From contig BCHU01000008.1 in NCBI GenBank assembly GCA_001599715.1, positions 620,001-684,000 on the forward strand: a stretch of DNA of 64,000 nucleotides, in the 5' to 3' direction. The notes under the pieces are model-generated. The model was not told the DNA's origin and searched no databases. It saw only the letters and a program-made list of their open reading frames with translations. Origin of the DNA: Phaeotremella fagi (Eukaryota > Basidiomycota > Tremellomycetes > Tremellales > Phaeotremellaceae). Each line of letters starts with the position of its first letter. The first letter of the stretch is position 1. Made by a program: the position numbers and the translations under genes. Positions 11,593 through 22,647 of the stretch are shown in pieces.

Positions 11593-12588
11593 ATGTCAGA
11601 ACAGGAATTCAAAGATTTCGCGAGACTGAGTACGAAAGTGAGTAAAAATTTGTCTTCGGAATTTGTTGTGAAGCTAAAGCTAAATCATGATTTGGTAGAT
11701 TATAGGTATAGGAAGAAGCTACGATTACAACTGGCCCGATAACAAGGTAACCTCTCCCCCCAAAAATCTAAGTACAAAAGATCCTGATGAATTCCAAAGG
11801 CTCCAGATCCTCTACCTGAACCGATGGTTTTCCTAAAACCACCTTCAAGCTATACAACGGGGAAAGTGATAGAATCACCGAGAGGTTGTGAATTAGTCCA
11901 TGAAGGTGAGTCAGTCCAGAATATTTTGGATCATCACTGATATAAAGTCTTTAGTTGAATTGGCAATAATAATAGCTAAAGAGGGTCGTGATATCCCTTT
12001 GAAAAATGCTAGAGAATATATAGCTGGATACGGTATGTTCGACTTATCACCTTACTTTTTTTTTGGCAGTATGAGGGACTGATAATGTAAATGGTATTAG
12101 CATTAGCTTTGGATATAGCCGCATCCAACGTCCTTATCAAAGCTCGAGATACCAAATACCCATGGTCAATAGGTAAAGGATTAGACACTTTCACTCCCAT
12201 CGGTAAATTCCTATCAGTAGATCAAATTCCAAACGATAAAGATGTAGAATTGGAATTTAGGGTGAGTCTCCCCACTCTCTCCATTTCACTAATCCTAATG
12301 TACGTGACCTAGGTTGATGACGAAATTCGACAAAAAGGATCAACGAAAGATCTCATCTACACCATCCCACAATTGATAACCTACGTTTCATCTTGTTTCA
12401 CTCTTCGACCTTTCGACGTGATTCTCACTGGTACACCTAGAGGTGTGAGTCGAATTCAAATCGGTGAAAAAGTTTATGCGAGTTTATCAGTTGATGGGGA
12501 GATACTTGATAAATTGGAATTGGAGGTTGTAGCTCGTGAGAGTGGGTTTCAAGTTGGTGGTCATTGGTTGGATGGTCAGGTTGAATAG
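11593..12588 (+). CDS. Fumarylacetoacetate hydrolase-family protein (FAHD1-like)
   Basis: Member of the FAH superfamily, which cleaves or decarboxylates 2-oxo acids such as acylpyruvates and oxaloacetate. Some members act on 2-keto-3-deoxy sugar acids. Six exons: 11593-11637, 11699-11746, 11800-11905, 11955-12032, 12101-12261 and 12313-12588, 237 aa, close to the 220-230 aa of FAHD1. The N-terminal IIGIGRSYDYNW matches the family opening. PMVFLKPPSSYTTG and the metal-binding ELVHEVELAIII are clear. TGTPRGVSRIQIGE is the C-terminal family motif. Head-to-head with a sugar-acid-type dehydratase, which raises the chance of a sugar-acid role over a generic mitochondrial FAHD1 role. No obvious mitochondrial presequence. 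Confidence 0.88.
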
Positions 12589-12733
12589 TTGGTAATTAGA
12601 AGTCATAACGTGCATGTAAGGATATGTACAAGAATGTCCGTGGATTAAGAGAGTATACAGTGAGAGCAGGAAAGGGAAAGAGAGACGATAGCGATAGCGA
12701 GAACAAGACATTCGTATATAAATTAAAAGATGA

Positions 12734-15180
12734 TTAGAACATGGTAGCAAGAGCTTCACCCTCTTGTTTAGGACCCAAACGGGGTGGTGGAACCTAAAAC
12801 AAACAAAATCAGCAAACACCCCGGTATCACACACCAAACAACTCACCACAGCGTTTCTTCCAAAAGTGAATCCAACCCAATTGTTCCTGTTTCCAATACC
12901 TCTCTCCTCGACAGCTTCCACATCACGTTGTTTCTTGAAAACTTCTGCGTATTTAGCCATATCCTCTGGTGAACTGAAGGAATCAAAGTATCCGACATCA
13001 GTCTCACCATCGAGAACTGGGACGAAGGGTGCGTCAATTTGACGTAACGATGGGAAGGGGAGGGATTGGAAGAATGGTAAAGCTTGAACATCTTGGAGAG
13101 TCGCGATACGTTCTTTAGGATGGGCGATGAGTCTAATAGTTGGGTTTGGTTTGAATCTGTTACGGAATGATAACCGTTTACTCACCTTGTAACAGCGTCC
13201 CAAGCTGTATCAGTCAAGTTGAAGATCAAATCTTCAGGACGATCGTATACAGGTCGACGAAGAACTTTTTGCCAATTCTTCAAATTGGCCCAGGTTTCTT
13301 CGGGAGTTGATCCAGAGAATGGTGGGAAACCCTGATTCATCAGTCAAGAATTTTACCTACAACTTACACAGAGGAATTCGAAAAGGATACAACCGAGTGA
13401 CCAGTAGTCAGCAGAGTAGGTGTAAGTACGGCCGCGAAGGACTTCTGGTGGCATGCTGAGAGGTCAGTTTGGTTGTTGAGATTTACCCACTAGTCAGGTG
13501 AACCGACAACAGAGTCCGCCTAGAATCGTGATCAGCGCACTTCCAAATCGAGAGCTCATGACTCACATATCTAGGCTCAGCCATTCTCATACTTCTATAA
13601 AGAGTTCTTCTCTCCAAAGTACTTCTGAAGACCAAAGCATCATCTTTAACTTGATCCAACTACATCGTCAGTCTGTCCACACAAATGAACTAACCTTATG
13701 TTTCATGGATTCAATCTTCAATGGGTTCAAAGCACCAGTTGCTAAACCGAAATCGGTAAGTTTGACATGACCAGTACCGTCAACGAGGAAATTCTATTGT
13801 CAGGTATGATGTCACATATGAAAACCTACCTCTGGTTTAAGATCACGATGAATGTAACCGAGTTTATGAAGTTCGTTGACTCCAGCAAACATTTCTGCAG
13901 CGTAGAATCTAGCATGTTCTTCTTTGAGGACACCGGAATTGTTGAGAAGAGTTCTGAAATCACCACCTGGTACGTATTCCTACAATTATCAATTCTGTAA
14001 TAATCGAATTGCCACGTACCATAGCCAAATAAACATGTTCCCTATCTTGGAAAGCATAGAGTAATCTAACCAACCAAGGAGTTTTAGTCGCACACAAGAT
14101 ATCACGTTCAACGAGAACATGTTTGACTTCATCCATCTTCGCCAAAGTTCCTTTACGCATTTTCTTGAGAGCACAAACCTCACCGGTATCAGCTTTTCGA
14201 GCGAGATAAACTGAACCATAACCTCCTTGGCCGACTTGAGAGATGATTCTGAATTGCTCAACACGAAGCTTGGTTCTTCGTTTTCTGAGGATGACTCTTT
14301 CTCTGCCGTTGTATGATTGAAGCTCTTTAGCGTACTCAGGACCGATTACCTGGATTGTTAGAGTTGATGTTCAGTTCGACTTACGGCTCGCATAGAAGTG
14401 TCAGCTTTGAACACTTCGAGACGCTTTTTACGGTTTGCGATGTAACCAAGAAGATCGACTGGAGGTTAATTCTGAACAACTACAAAAACCTACAGTAATA
14501 ATCAAGGAAGTCTAATAAATCAGTAGAAGTTCTCTTCACGTTTACGTACATATTTGAGCAACAGTAGCTTTACGCTTGACATCAGCCTTTTCCAATAATT
14601 CTTTTTCCCACAATTCCAAACCTTTCTCCTTAACAGGAACAGGTTCAGGTTTAGCGGTCATCATTCTTATATCTTCGTTATAAACATGAACTGGACCCCG
14701 TTGGATAGCGTAAGGGTTGGTAGTTTGTTTAGAAGAGTATGGTGGGATGGCAGCTAGATTTTTGAGCATGTTGGGGTTGATGGTGTTTTTCATTGTTTGC
14801 ATATGAACATCTTCGTTTTCACGATGATGAGTTTCTTGAACATGATGATGGTGTTGGTGAGCCACAGGTGGTTGAGCGATTTTGTTGACCTTGACAGGAG
14901 TCGTTGGTGCACCATCTTGACTTTGACTAAACAAGAATGAAAGATAGTTGGAACGTTCAGATTGAGTTGGTTGAGGTTGAGGTTGATTCTCTTTTGATCT
15001 TGGTGTTGAGGTGGTCGAGTTGGAGGTTGAGATTGGGATTTTTGATGCTGGAGATTGAACACTCGTTGAGGAGGTTTTGGAATGGGATGAACGAGATGAT
15101 GATTTGGTTGGGGTTGTTGGGGGTTGAGATTGGGGGTTTGTTTGTTGGGTTGTTTGTGATTTTAATACACGGGAGAACAT
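12734..15180 (-). CDS. DBF2: NDR-family Ser/Thr kinase Dbf2/Sid2 (mitotic exit / septation)
   Basis: AGC/NDR kinase acting with Mob1 at spindle poles and the division site. Twelve exons on the minus strand from 15180-14550 to 12793-12734, 667 aa. A disordered, Ser/Thr/Pro/Gln-rich N-terminus with a His run is followed by the Mob1-binding region (YFLDYYFDLLGY and [11 protein letters not shown]). The kinase has [10 protein letters not shown] (about 280), HRDLKPEN (about 395) and DFG (about 415). The long insert between DFG and the activation site is NDR-type. The activation-loop site is in [12 protein letters not shown]. The hydrophobic motif is GFTF near residue 645. The [15 protein letters not shown] segment ([14 protein letters not shown]) and the C-terminal DAGYF-like DVGYFDSF identify Dbf2/Sid2 rather than Cbk1/Orb6. 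Head-to-head with SPC25. Confidence 0.95.
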
Positions 15181-15581
15181 GATGGGTATGGAGGGGAATA
15201 GGGAGGTGGATATGGTCTGGTCACTAAGAGAAGGTAGAGTGCAGTGATGAGAAGGGAGTGGGATGGAAGAGACGTTGTTGTTATGGTTGTTATTGTTGTC
15301 TGTTGTCTGTTGAATGACTTAATAGGTTATCAGCCAACTTGTTACTCAGTTGTTAATTCCAGTCAACGTTTAGAGGCGCGACTGATTTTACTCATCCCAT
15401 GGGACATCACTCAACGTGGCGTATTTGGGATTAACTGAGATTAAATAATAGAAAATAAACAGGGATAAGTATCACTCAAAAGTTAGTCGCGTGGTTTAAG
15501 TACAGTGTAAACAAAAACAACAACACCTTCAACAACCAACAACCATTCACTACATCCTCTTAACATCAATATCTACTCACA
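15181..15581. promoter_or_regulatory. Bidirectional promoter of DBF2 and SPC25
   Basis: The 401 bases between the two start codons serve two cell-division genes. An MBF-like core (TCGCGT, the reverse of ACGCGA) is at 15487-15492, about 90 bases before the SPC25 start. A related GCGCGA lies at about 15376-15381. Function inferred from motif and context. Confidence 0.45.
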
Positions 15582-16676
15582 ATGCCTCCCACAGCTTATC
15601 TAACACCTCAACCAATCTCACTGAATGCTATTCTCAGTGCAACCTCAAACGCACCAATGCCATCAATAGATCTCGATTGGGAACCGTTCCATGCCAACAT
15701 TGAAGAGTTTTTAACGGCGGTAAGTCAAACTCATTTCTCCAACTACCGTTCTCTAAACTGACTCCACGGACAGATCGATAAATACTGTTTAACAGCCAAA
15801 ACTGAAATCGCTGCTAGAGCTTCGAATCATACTTCCAGCGTTCGTGATTTAACGGCACAGAAGGAAGAGACTGAACGTCAAATTCAAGTGGAACGTGAGA
15901 GAGAAGTTGAGATGTTGGCTAGTGAGTTGACCTAGCTCCAATTCAAGCAACCATCAACTCACACTGTACTAGCTCTTGAATCCGAAAGACATCACAAAGA
16001 CGACTTAACATCCTCCGTTAATCATCTTCAAACGAACCTGTCCAAGCTCAAAGATCAAAGAGCGACTCTCGATAACGAAGTACGATCGATGGATAAAACA
16101 GTAAAAACTGAACAAGCAGAGAAGGAAAGACAGGAATCTATATTAGAAGAAATGAGGAACAAAGATGGACCAGAGTTAGCTACATTGGAAGAGATTCTCG
16201 GCTGGAAAGTTGAAGGTGTAAAAGGTGAGTTTTAAATGGAGAATTGAACGCTGATCAAGTAGAAAACGTTCTGTTGATGAGATTCAATCTCATTGATCCA
16301 TCTGATTTAACTAAGGAGTTTTGTTTCAAGATTGACGTCTCTAAACAAGAATATTCTGGTACGTAACAGACGCATTTCAATGGCTGACTCGTATTTCAGT
16401 TACACATTGCGCACCCCCTCTACCGACGATGTTGGATATGGTTCGTCAATTAAATTCCGATAGAGACTTTTTCGGTTTCATAAAGAAAGGTAATTGGGGT
16501 TTCTGCTTTGATAATGTCAGGAGAGACGCTGATCATGGATCGTAGTTCGAAAAGCTTTCCAAGCGACTGTAACGCCATCAAAACCAATTTCTAAATTTGA
16601 CGATATAAGTGGACCTGGATTAAGAGCTCCGACTAGTCAACCTATACAGGAGGTTACTGAGATGACGATATCGTAG
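15582..16676 (+). CDS. SPC25: Kinetochore protein Spc25 (Ndc80 complex)
   Basis: Subunit of the Ndc80 complex that links kinetochores to microtubules, pairing with Spc24. Six exons: 15582-15719, 15774-15921, 15973-16224, 16263-16358, 16400-16489 and 16546-16676, 284 aa. Residues of about 45-180 form a long charged coiled coil. The C-terminal RWD-like globular domain starts at ENVLLMRFNLIDPSDL, continues with EFCFKIDVSKQEYS and CAPPLPTMLDMVRQLN, and ends with RDFFGFIKKVRKAFQ, which is the Spc25 signature. The start follows the shared promoter with DBF2. Confidence 0.92.
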
Positions 16677-16855
16677 ATGATCGTTGGTGGTTGTGTAATG
16701 GATGACTCGATAGATTGTACTTGTACCATGCATGTAATATAAGGGAGACGGGAGATCATTAAACCGGGCCGGGCGGTCCAGCTGCATACAAGTACTGTTC
16801 TTGTTCTTAGTGTCTAATACTTTCTTGTTAGACGTATCACCACATAAAATCCAAA

Positions 16856-17666
16856 ATGCACGAAGTCGATTACATCGCAATCGCAAAGAAACTCATCTCT
16901 GCACCGAGACCCCCAAATCCTTCTATAGACCTTACCCCACCAACAGGTAGATTATGTTTCGACGATCCACCAGAAAGTCAAGATATCTTCCAACCCGGTC
17001 AATTCCTAGATGGAACTTTGATATCTCATCTAGCAGCTAAAGGTGTAGAAGAGAAAGGTGAATATAACGTTTTGGTATGTCCCCATCTACTCGTACTGCC
17101 GTGAAACACTGATGAGATTAAAGATTGACGCCGTCAACCCGAATATCTTTTATTTATCTACAAACGGTTATCACCCCCAATCTGCACCTCTCCGTCCATC
17201 CTACTTGATTCATGCTTATAGATTATTGTTGGCTGTGGAGAATGAATTGGAGACTGCTAAGAAGGTGATTGCTGTTTACGATTGTGGAGAGGATTCTGGT
17301 GCGGTGTTAGGTCATAAATGTATACGATTTTATATTGTAAACAATGTTTCTTTGGGTACGTAAATCTCCCATCCAAACAGAACATTAAAAATCCAATACC
17401 TATATACTGATATATCGAATTCAGACCTCCCACTCCCATCTAAATCCCAATCATTCCCTTCAACGTTGAACTACGAGACCCAATCCCAAGAGATCTTCAC
17501 AATCTTCAAAGATTTATTGGATAATTTCATTCCCGTCGAACCTAGTTATAATTATTTCATTACTAAGGAGAAGAGTTTGTTGGTTAACAGAGCAGGGGGA
17601 AGTGATGGTTTACTCGAGGGGGAGGAGGGTAGATGGGATGGAGCTAGGTTGTTGGGGATTAGTTAG
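16856..17666 (+). CDS. Ap4A phosphorylase/ATP adenylyltransferase-like protein with a degenerate HIT motif
   Basis: Three exons (16856-17074, 17124-17355, 17425-17666) encode 230 aa. The order of motifs resembles Apa1/Apa2-type Ap4A phosphorylases. SAPLRPSYLIHAYRLLLAVENE matches the SPL-x-x-x-DL-x-A-x-x-LL region. VYDCGEDSGAVLGHKC (residues 124-139) matches the NCGxxSGxSxxHKHxQ active site. SYNYFITKEKSLLV and a final ARLLGIS match the C-terminal part. In true enzymes the histidine triad is HxHxQ; here it is HKCIRF, so the middle and last catalytic positions are changed. It is also shorter than the usual 300-330 aa. Probably a divergent or inactive relative; the assignment rests on motif reading only. 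Confidence 0.6.
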
Positions 17667-17965
17667 ATTATGCCTGGGGGATTTGTAGATTAGAGCCGGG
17701 TTGTTTTATGCATGGTGGATTGTGCTCCTGACCGTATACTCTGTTCTTGTTTAGCTTGTATACTGATCATACTTGCAACTGTGAGGATATAACTTGATAG
17801 CTAATCATATTTGGATCTAAGGTCTGAAGATAAGATAACAAACAGTACTTACAACCACGGCTTTTATCGGTATTTCATATAGTGGCACAATCCGAATCTA
17901 GATTTTTTTAACCACTCATCAACAACAAATCTCTACATCCCATCCACAACTCCAACCCACCAAAA

Positions 17966-18457
17966 ATGTCAAGTAAGTCACCAAAAAACCCCAACCAGTA
18001 CTAACTCACCAGCGAATCCAGCCTCAACTTCGACTTCCACTACCCCAGCTACAGGGGTAGCAGCCAAACTAGCCAAAAACAAACGTTTACCCGCAACGAT
18101 GATCACTCCTTCTGGGACTGTTGAACCGTCCAAGAAAGCTAAAGGGAAACAGGTTTCTGCGGCTAAGAAAAAGAGGGTTGAGAGGGGGAAGGAGAGGGCG
18201 GTTGAGTTGAGTAGTAAATTGGAGAATAAGGTTAGGGAACGGGAGGATAAGAAAGTGAGTGAGAGGTTTTTTGGTTTGGTTTTTGGGTTTGTTTTATCGT
18301 TATTGGCTCCATATAATGATTTTGAAGGAGGCTTCAAATAGTGGAATGACTATCCATCGTCATTATTTGTTTCTGGGATTACTTGTTTTCAGTTCATACC
18401 CTAACGCTGACATCTGTTTAGGCAAAACGAACAAGAGCTAAAAAAGCTTGGGAATAA
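17966..18457 (+). CDS. ALB1: Small basic Alb1-like ribosome-biogenesis protein
   Basis: Three exons: 17966-17972 (only 7 bases), 18013-18254 and 18422-18457, 94 aa. The Lys/Arg/Glu-rich second half (VSAAKKKRVERGKERAVELS, then a KLENKV segment and KRTRAKKAWE at the end) resembles fungal Alb1, which works with Arx1 in nuclear 60S subunit maturation and export. Fungal Alb1 proteins also end in a WE-containing tail. The protein is short and low in complexity, so the match is tentative. The last exon can be read in a second frame (see findings). Confidence 0.5.
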
Positions 18458-19698
18458 TTTCAAAATTCCATCATATCTAGAGCCAGTCCTAATCTATCGT
18501 CTCTTATTTCCTGGATTTCTCTATGTGGTAGCGATCAGTTGGTTCTATCACAAAGCTCCAATAACCAATTATTCTCGACGATGGAGATCACTGGTTTCAG
18601 ATGTTGGGGATATGGAAATCGATTAATCATATTGTTGTATATTTATAATGAAGAGTTGGAAATGTAGTTCTCTAGCTGGATATTGGATGTATTTGGTAGC
18701 TACCCTGAGACGTGTGCGTTTTTTTTGTGTTTTGGAATGGAATCTCTAGATTTTGTTCGCGGGTTGTATAGCTCGTTATCCTCTTTCAACTCATCATAAA
18801 TCACCCTAACCAAAAGTGAACTCGGTAAATAACTAGTTTCCGAATTCTCAACTTACAACAGCAGGGAATCTCTGAATTCCTTTTATGTTGAACCAAGATC
18901 CGAGCGGACCCTGCAGGATAACCATGGTGCGTGAATAGTGAGTTAGGTTGACATTGCACGTATATCACTGAGATTCAGCGATTTCATCAACAAAAATTGA
19001 GCCAAAGAGAGTATTTCTTGGGGATAAACCTCGACATTCGTTTTTTTCTCAGCTCACCCATATCTCTATGAAATGACTTTCCTTGACGTTATCAAAGCAA
19101 CAACAATAATGTGAAACACCCAAAAAACCAGTGCTCAGAATTACTGTATCGTAAACGCGAGCTGAGAAAAAACGCCACTGACGTTGGACTCGGATTCTTC
19201 ATTTTTTCTGAGCTGGTGATTTGCCAAGAGGACACTGTACTTATTTGTAGGCACCGAAGATCATCTCAGTAACTTACGGTTAAGTTACTTGGACAAAGAA
19301 AAAATTAGTTGTCCCTTAGACCTTGAGATAAATTCTGAGGTTTAGGGTTAATTTCGACAATTTTATACTTAAAATCATGTCCTGTAACTAATTATAACCT
19401 ACTCACTTTTTTCATCAAGTTGGATGTTCGTGATTCCCTGACTCGAAATATCTTTTATTCGAGTCTTGGTTCGACGATTCAGACATATTTATACCCCTTG
19501 TACAGAATTGTAACTTGCCTTTTTTTCCTCATCATTCTTTTGTATCTCGAATACTTTTAACAACTACTCAAAACAAATCAATTCAAAGACAACTAGTACT
19601 AGAACTACTTTTCTTTTCGCGTGAGTGGCAAAACTTCCTCATTACCTTTTCAGATTTCATCTGACTCGTTCTTTAGGACAACCATTGAGATTATACAT
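18458..19698. promoter_or_regulatory. Promoter region of the first paralog gene, with blocks shared with the second
   Basis: About 1.2 kb of upstream DNA. The following blocks are found again, in the same order, before the second paralog: CCTTGACGT (19081-19089), ACGCCACTGACG (19172-19183), TGCCAAGA (19222-19229), TGTAGGCAC (19246-19254) and CCCTGACTCGAAAT (19436-19449). An ACGCGA core is at 19155-19160 and a TATA-like ATATTTATA near 19484. An alternative C-terminal frame of the ALB1-like gene reaches to 18626. Confidence 0.6.
19621..19676 (+). other. 5'UTR intron of the first paralog gene
   Basis: GTGAGT donor at 19621, CTGAC branch-like motif and CTTTAG acceptor at 19676, 22 bases before the start codon. 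The second paralog has an intron in the same place. Confidence 0.65.
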
Positions 19699-21477
19699 AT
19701 GGACGGTGAAGATTTCTTTTCTATTGGAAACGATACATTTACTTATACTGGTGATTACAACGTACGTCTTTCTCTTTCAGTCACCTCATTTGAAGCTAAC
19801 AGATTGACTCGATTAATAGGACGATAACGACCCAACCACTCTCCTTGAGTTCATGACTTTCAACAACAACCAAACGCCTGTAAGATCTTTCGTAAGTATT
19901 TTACGTCCCCATTCAACTCATCTGCGTACTGATATCCAAATGTTCTTAGGACGTGGTGAATGTTGACGGTGAAACTGCTTTCGTTTACAACGACGAAACG
20001 TATGAACAAGGTTTTGTTGAGGTAAGTGGTCTCAATCTTCTTCTTAACCTCTCCACTCACACCACCGTAGGGAGCACAATGGACGAACGCACAAGATGAG
20101 GCTCTGACTTACTCCCTTCCATCACCTACACTCAGTTATCAGAGCTTCTCGACTTCCAACGAACACTTGGTACTCTCAAAAACCGTTTCCAACACTTCCT
20201 ACCCCAGTGGACCTTCAACTCCCCAGATCAATCAGCTCACCAATTTCTTCCCTCAATTGATGTTGGATAACGTCAACGGTCTGACTTCAGTTGACATGGT
20301 TAGAGCCAAAGGTCATTCTACCCATTCATCCATTTCTTCAACTACAGGTTCATTTGGTGGTCATGGTCCGTGGTTCGACGAATCAGCTCTTCTTTTCGAT
20401 GAACAGACATTGGCCGAACTTGCTGCTATCAATCCAAGACCATTCGATTCAGCAATCAGTTCTTGGGACTGTTCGACTGTTGTCGACCACGAATTCGGGA
20501 TTGTTGGATCAAACTATGATACAATCTATGGACAAGAATTGGTCATTGATTCACAGTTCGGAATGGTGGGCGAAGGGTTTTCTAGTCATGGAAATGCTGT
20601 TGCCAGTTCATCAAAATCTGGTGTAAGCTTGGCCAAAGCCAACAGTCTTGACCGTGGAAGTCGAGCTAAGTCAACCAAAGATTTATTGGGATTGGGTATC
20701 AACACCGGTGCTAAGGTCAAACGTTCAAAATCCATTTGTCAACAACAGCAACAACGAGCTGGTCCATCAAAACATACTGGTACCGGTACCGGTATCGGTA
20801 ACTCGAAAGGGAAACCGAAGATGGATACGAAAACTACTAAATTTGGACCACATTTTCATTGGAGGGATCGTTTCAGTAACACACCAAGAACCGTTCGACT
20901 TTATCGAGGGAATTTACCAGAAAACCATGATTTCAATTTGGGATTGGTTTTCTCGAATTCTAAGATTCATGTCTGTGCACGTCGTACAGATCTCGTTGAG
21001 GTTACGGTTTATCAGGTCGATTCAAATGGGAAATATCATGAGGTCGACTTGTATGTTGTTGCTAAGCCTACCAATCCTGATGTTACAGAAGGGAAACCTA
21101 CAGGAGTGAGTCATTAAGCTTCTTTTCGTGATCCATTTTCACCCTTACTGACTTTTGTCAACAGTGGGACCACAAGCCAACACCAGATTCTGACGCGTAC
21201 TGTCCTAACGGTAAATCCTTTCTGAAAGATAACGACAACGACATGATCTGTCTCTGTTGGGATCTTCGAATGGACGGTCGCCAAGACAGAAAGATCAGGG
21301 TCGTCGATGCCAAACAGTTCCTGTAAGTCGAATCTTATTCCAATAGCTTGAACCGTCTACTAACATCATTTTGTTAGAATTTTCGGTTTCAAATACGTTG
21401 ATGATACACAAGAGTTTTCGCCGCTGTTCCAAAGATTTTTAGGAAATTGGCCAGCGGATCGGACTTTCATCGTTTGA
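19699..21477 (+). CDS. Unrecognised protein, tandem paralog A
   Basis: Six exons (19699-19761, 19820-19891, 19950-20021, 20071-21105, 21165-21322, 21378-21477) encode 499 aa. I do not recognise the family. The N-terminal 300 residues look disordered and carry short motifs shared with paralog B: YPSGPSTPQIN, GHSTHSSIS, KSGVSLAKANSLDRGSRA and RSKSIC. The last 190 residues form a conserved, probably folded domain. It opens HFHWRDR, continues with ICLCWDL-type Cys/Trp motifs (DAYCPNGKSFL, MICLCWDL) and ends FGFKY...EFSPLFQRFLGNWP. No membrane segment or signal peptide is seen. RSxS and STP motifs suggest phosphorylation. A regulatory or nuclear role is possible but not shown. Exon 2 has an alternative donor after codon CCT at 19879. 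Confidence 0.8.
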
Positions 21478-21537
21478 TCGAACGTACACGAAATCAATTT
21501 TTTGGGGATTGGGTTGGTTTTCGAGTTTTCACTACTT

Positions 21538-21556
21538 GATCGACTTCTTCATTGAA
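21538..21556 (+). promoter_or_regulatory. Conserved 3'UTR block of paralog A
   Basis: The 19-base string GATCGACTTCTTCATTGAA lies about 60 bases after the stop codon and is found unchanged about 25 bases after the stop of paralog B (24462-24480). Both copies are followed within a few bases by ATCGATT. Likely a retained 3'UTR element or remnant of the duplication. Confidence 0.7.
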
Positions 21557-22578
21557 TCATCGATTACTTAGTCAAATGTTTTTAGAGTTAGAGAACCTAC
21601 AGCCTTTCTTTGTTGTAATATAGTTTGATGTCATGTAATCATAAGTCTTTACGATGAGTGCACGCACGTCTTGAGAAATAAGGAAGGTGGCGTTTTCGTT
21701 GATGGTCATTCCAATTTGAGCTTTGACACCGTGTAGGTTGCCTTCCCCGCAGGATACTCTTTCCACTTGATGGCTGATGCTGGGGAAACGCATACAGTTT
21801 ACAATCTGGGTTCTGGGTTAAATCAAGTAGCTAGTGGGATCGTTGGGTGATCTCATCCTCATGGAATGAGTCGGAAGGGACAAGTCAAGTCATCTGTAAG
21901 TTACAGCACTTAACCCTTTAACTTTTAATTTTTATTTGTACCTTGAAACTAACGAGCTCCCGCTGCAAAATGTAATTATAACTAAGTTTACTTACTTACT
22001 CAGTACATCTCTCCAATCCTTGACGTCATTGTATATATGTTCAGCATTGAAAGAAAGAACAACAGGAAACAGGGAAATGGAGACGCCACTGACGCAGTTC
22101 TCCTTTCTTTTTTGCTGTTTCTGTGCCAAGAATGTTCTGTTGGTAGGAAATGTAGGCACGGCGCTAGAAGGATCAGCGGAGGCTTTAGAAGCAAACATGC
22201 TTAGTTCGCGGTGTTGTAACTTAACTTCACTCACTTAGCATAGATGTACTGCTATCACCCCTCACTCTACTATAGTTCTTCCTTTCCACAATGTACTCAG
22301 TATCATTCACGAACCCTTACCCCTTCACTCACTTTCTACTTTTCGAGTCTGGTAGACAAAACCCTGACTCGAAATCGTCCCTGAACCAGCTCTATATATA
22401 TATTTCGCAAAAATGTGAATCTCTCTCTCTTTTTTTCTCATCTTCTTGTGTTTTTCTTCTTCTTTTCTTTCTTTTCGCCTTGCATTGAGCTCATTCCTCA
22501 TCATCACTCTTACCTTTACACCATCACATAACCCATCACCCATTACCGCAACAACAACAACAACAACACTACTACCAG

Positions 22579-22626
22579 GTGAGTACGCCGTTTCCGCTAA
22601 TCATCAACTGACTCTCTGTTCTGCAG
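22579..22626 (+). other. 5'UTR intron of the second paralog gene
   Basis: GTGAGT donor at 22579, CTGAC branch-like motif and CTGCAG acceptor at 22626, 21 bases before the start codon. Position matches the 5'UTR intron of paralog A. Confidence 0.65.
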
Positions 22627-22647
22627 TGAACGACAAGCACGACATCA

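Larger units (their letters stand above)
21478..22647. promoter_or_regulatory. Intergenic region and promoter of the second paralog gene
   Basis: Contains the paralog A 3'UTR and then the paralog B promoter. Shared blocks are CCTTGACGT (22018-22026, including the CRE-type palindrome TGACGTCA at 22021-22028), ACGCCACTGACG (22083-22094), TGCCAAGA (22124-22131), TGTAGGCAC (22151-22159) and CCCTGACTCGAAAT (22362-22375). A TATATATATAT box follows near 22391, then a long CT-rich leader. Confidence 0.65.

Noticed and set aside
14937..15182. 81-codon plus-strand frame rich in Leu/Val/Glu
   Set aside because: Antisense of the low-complexity N-terminus of DBF2; composition reflects the Ser/Thr/Pro/Gln codons on the other strand.
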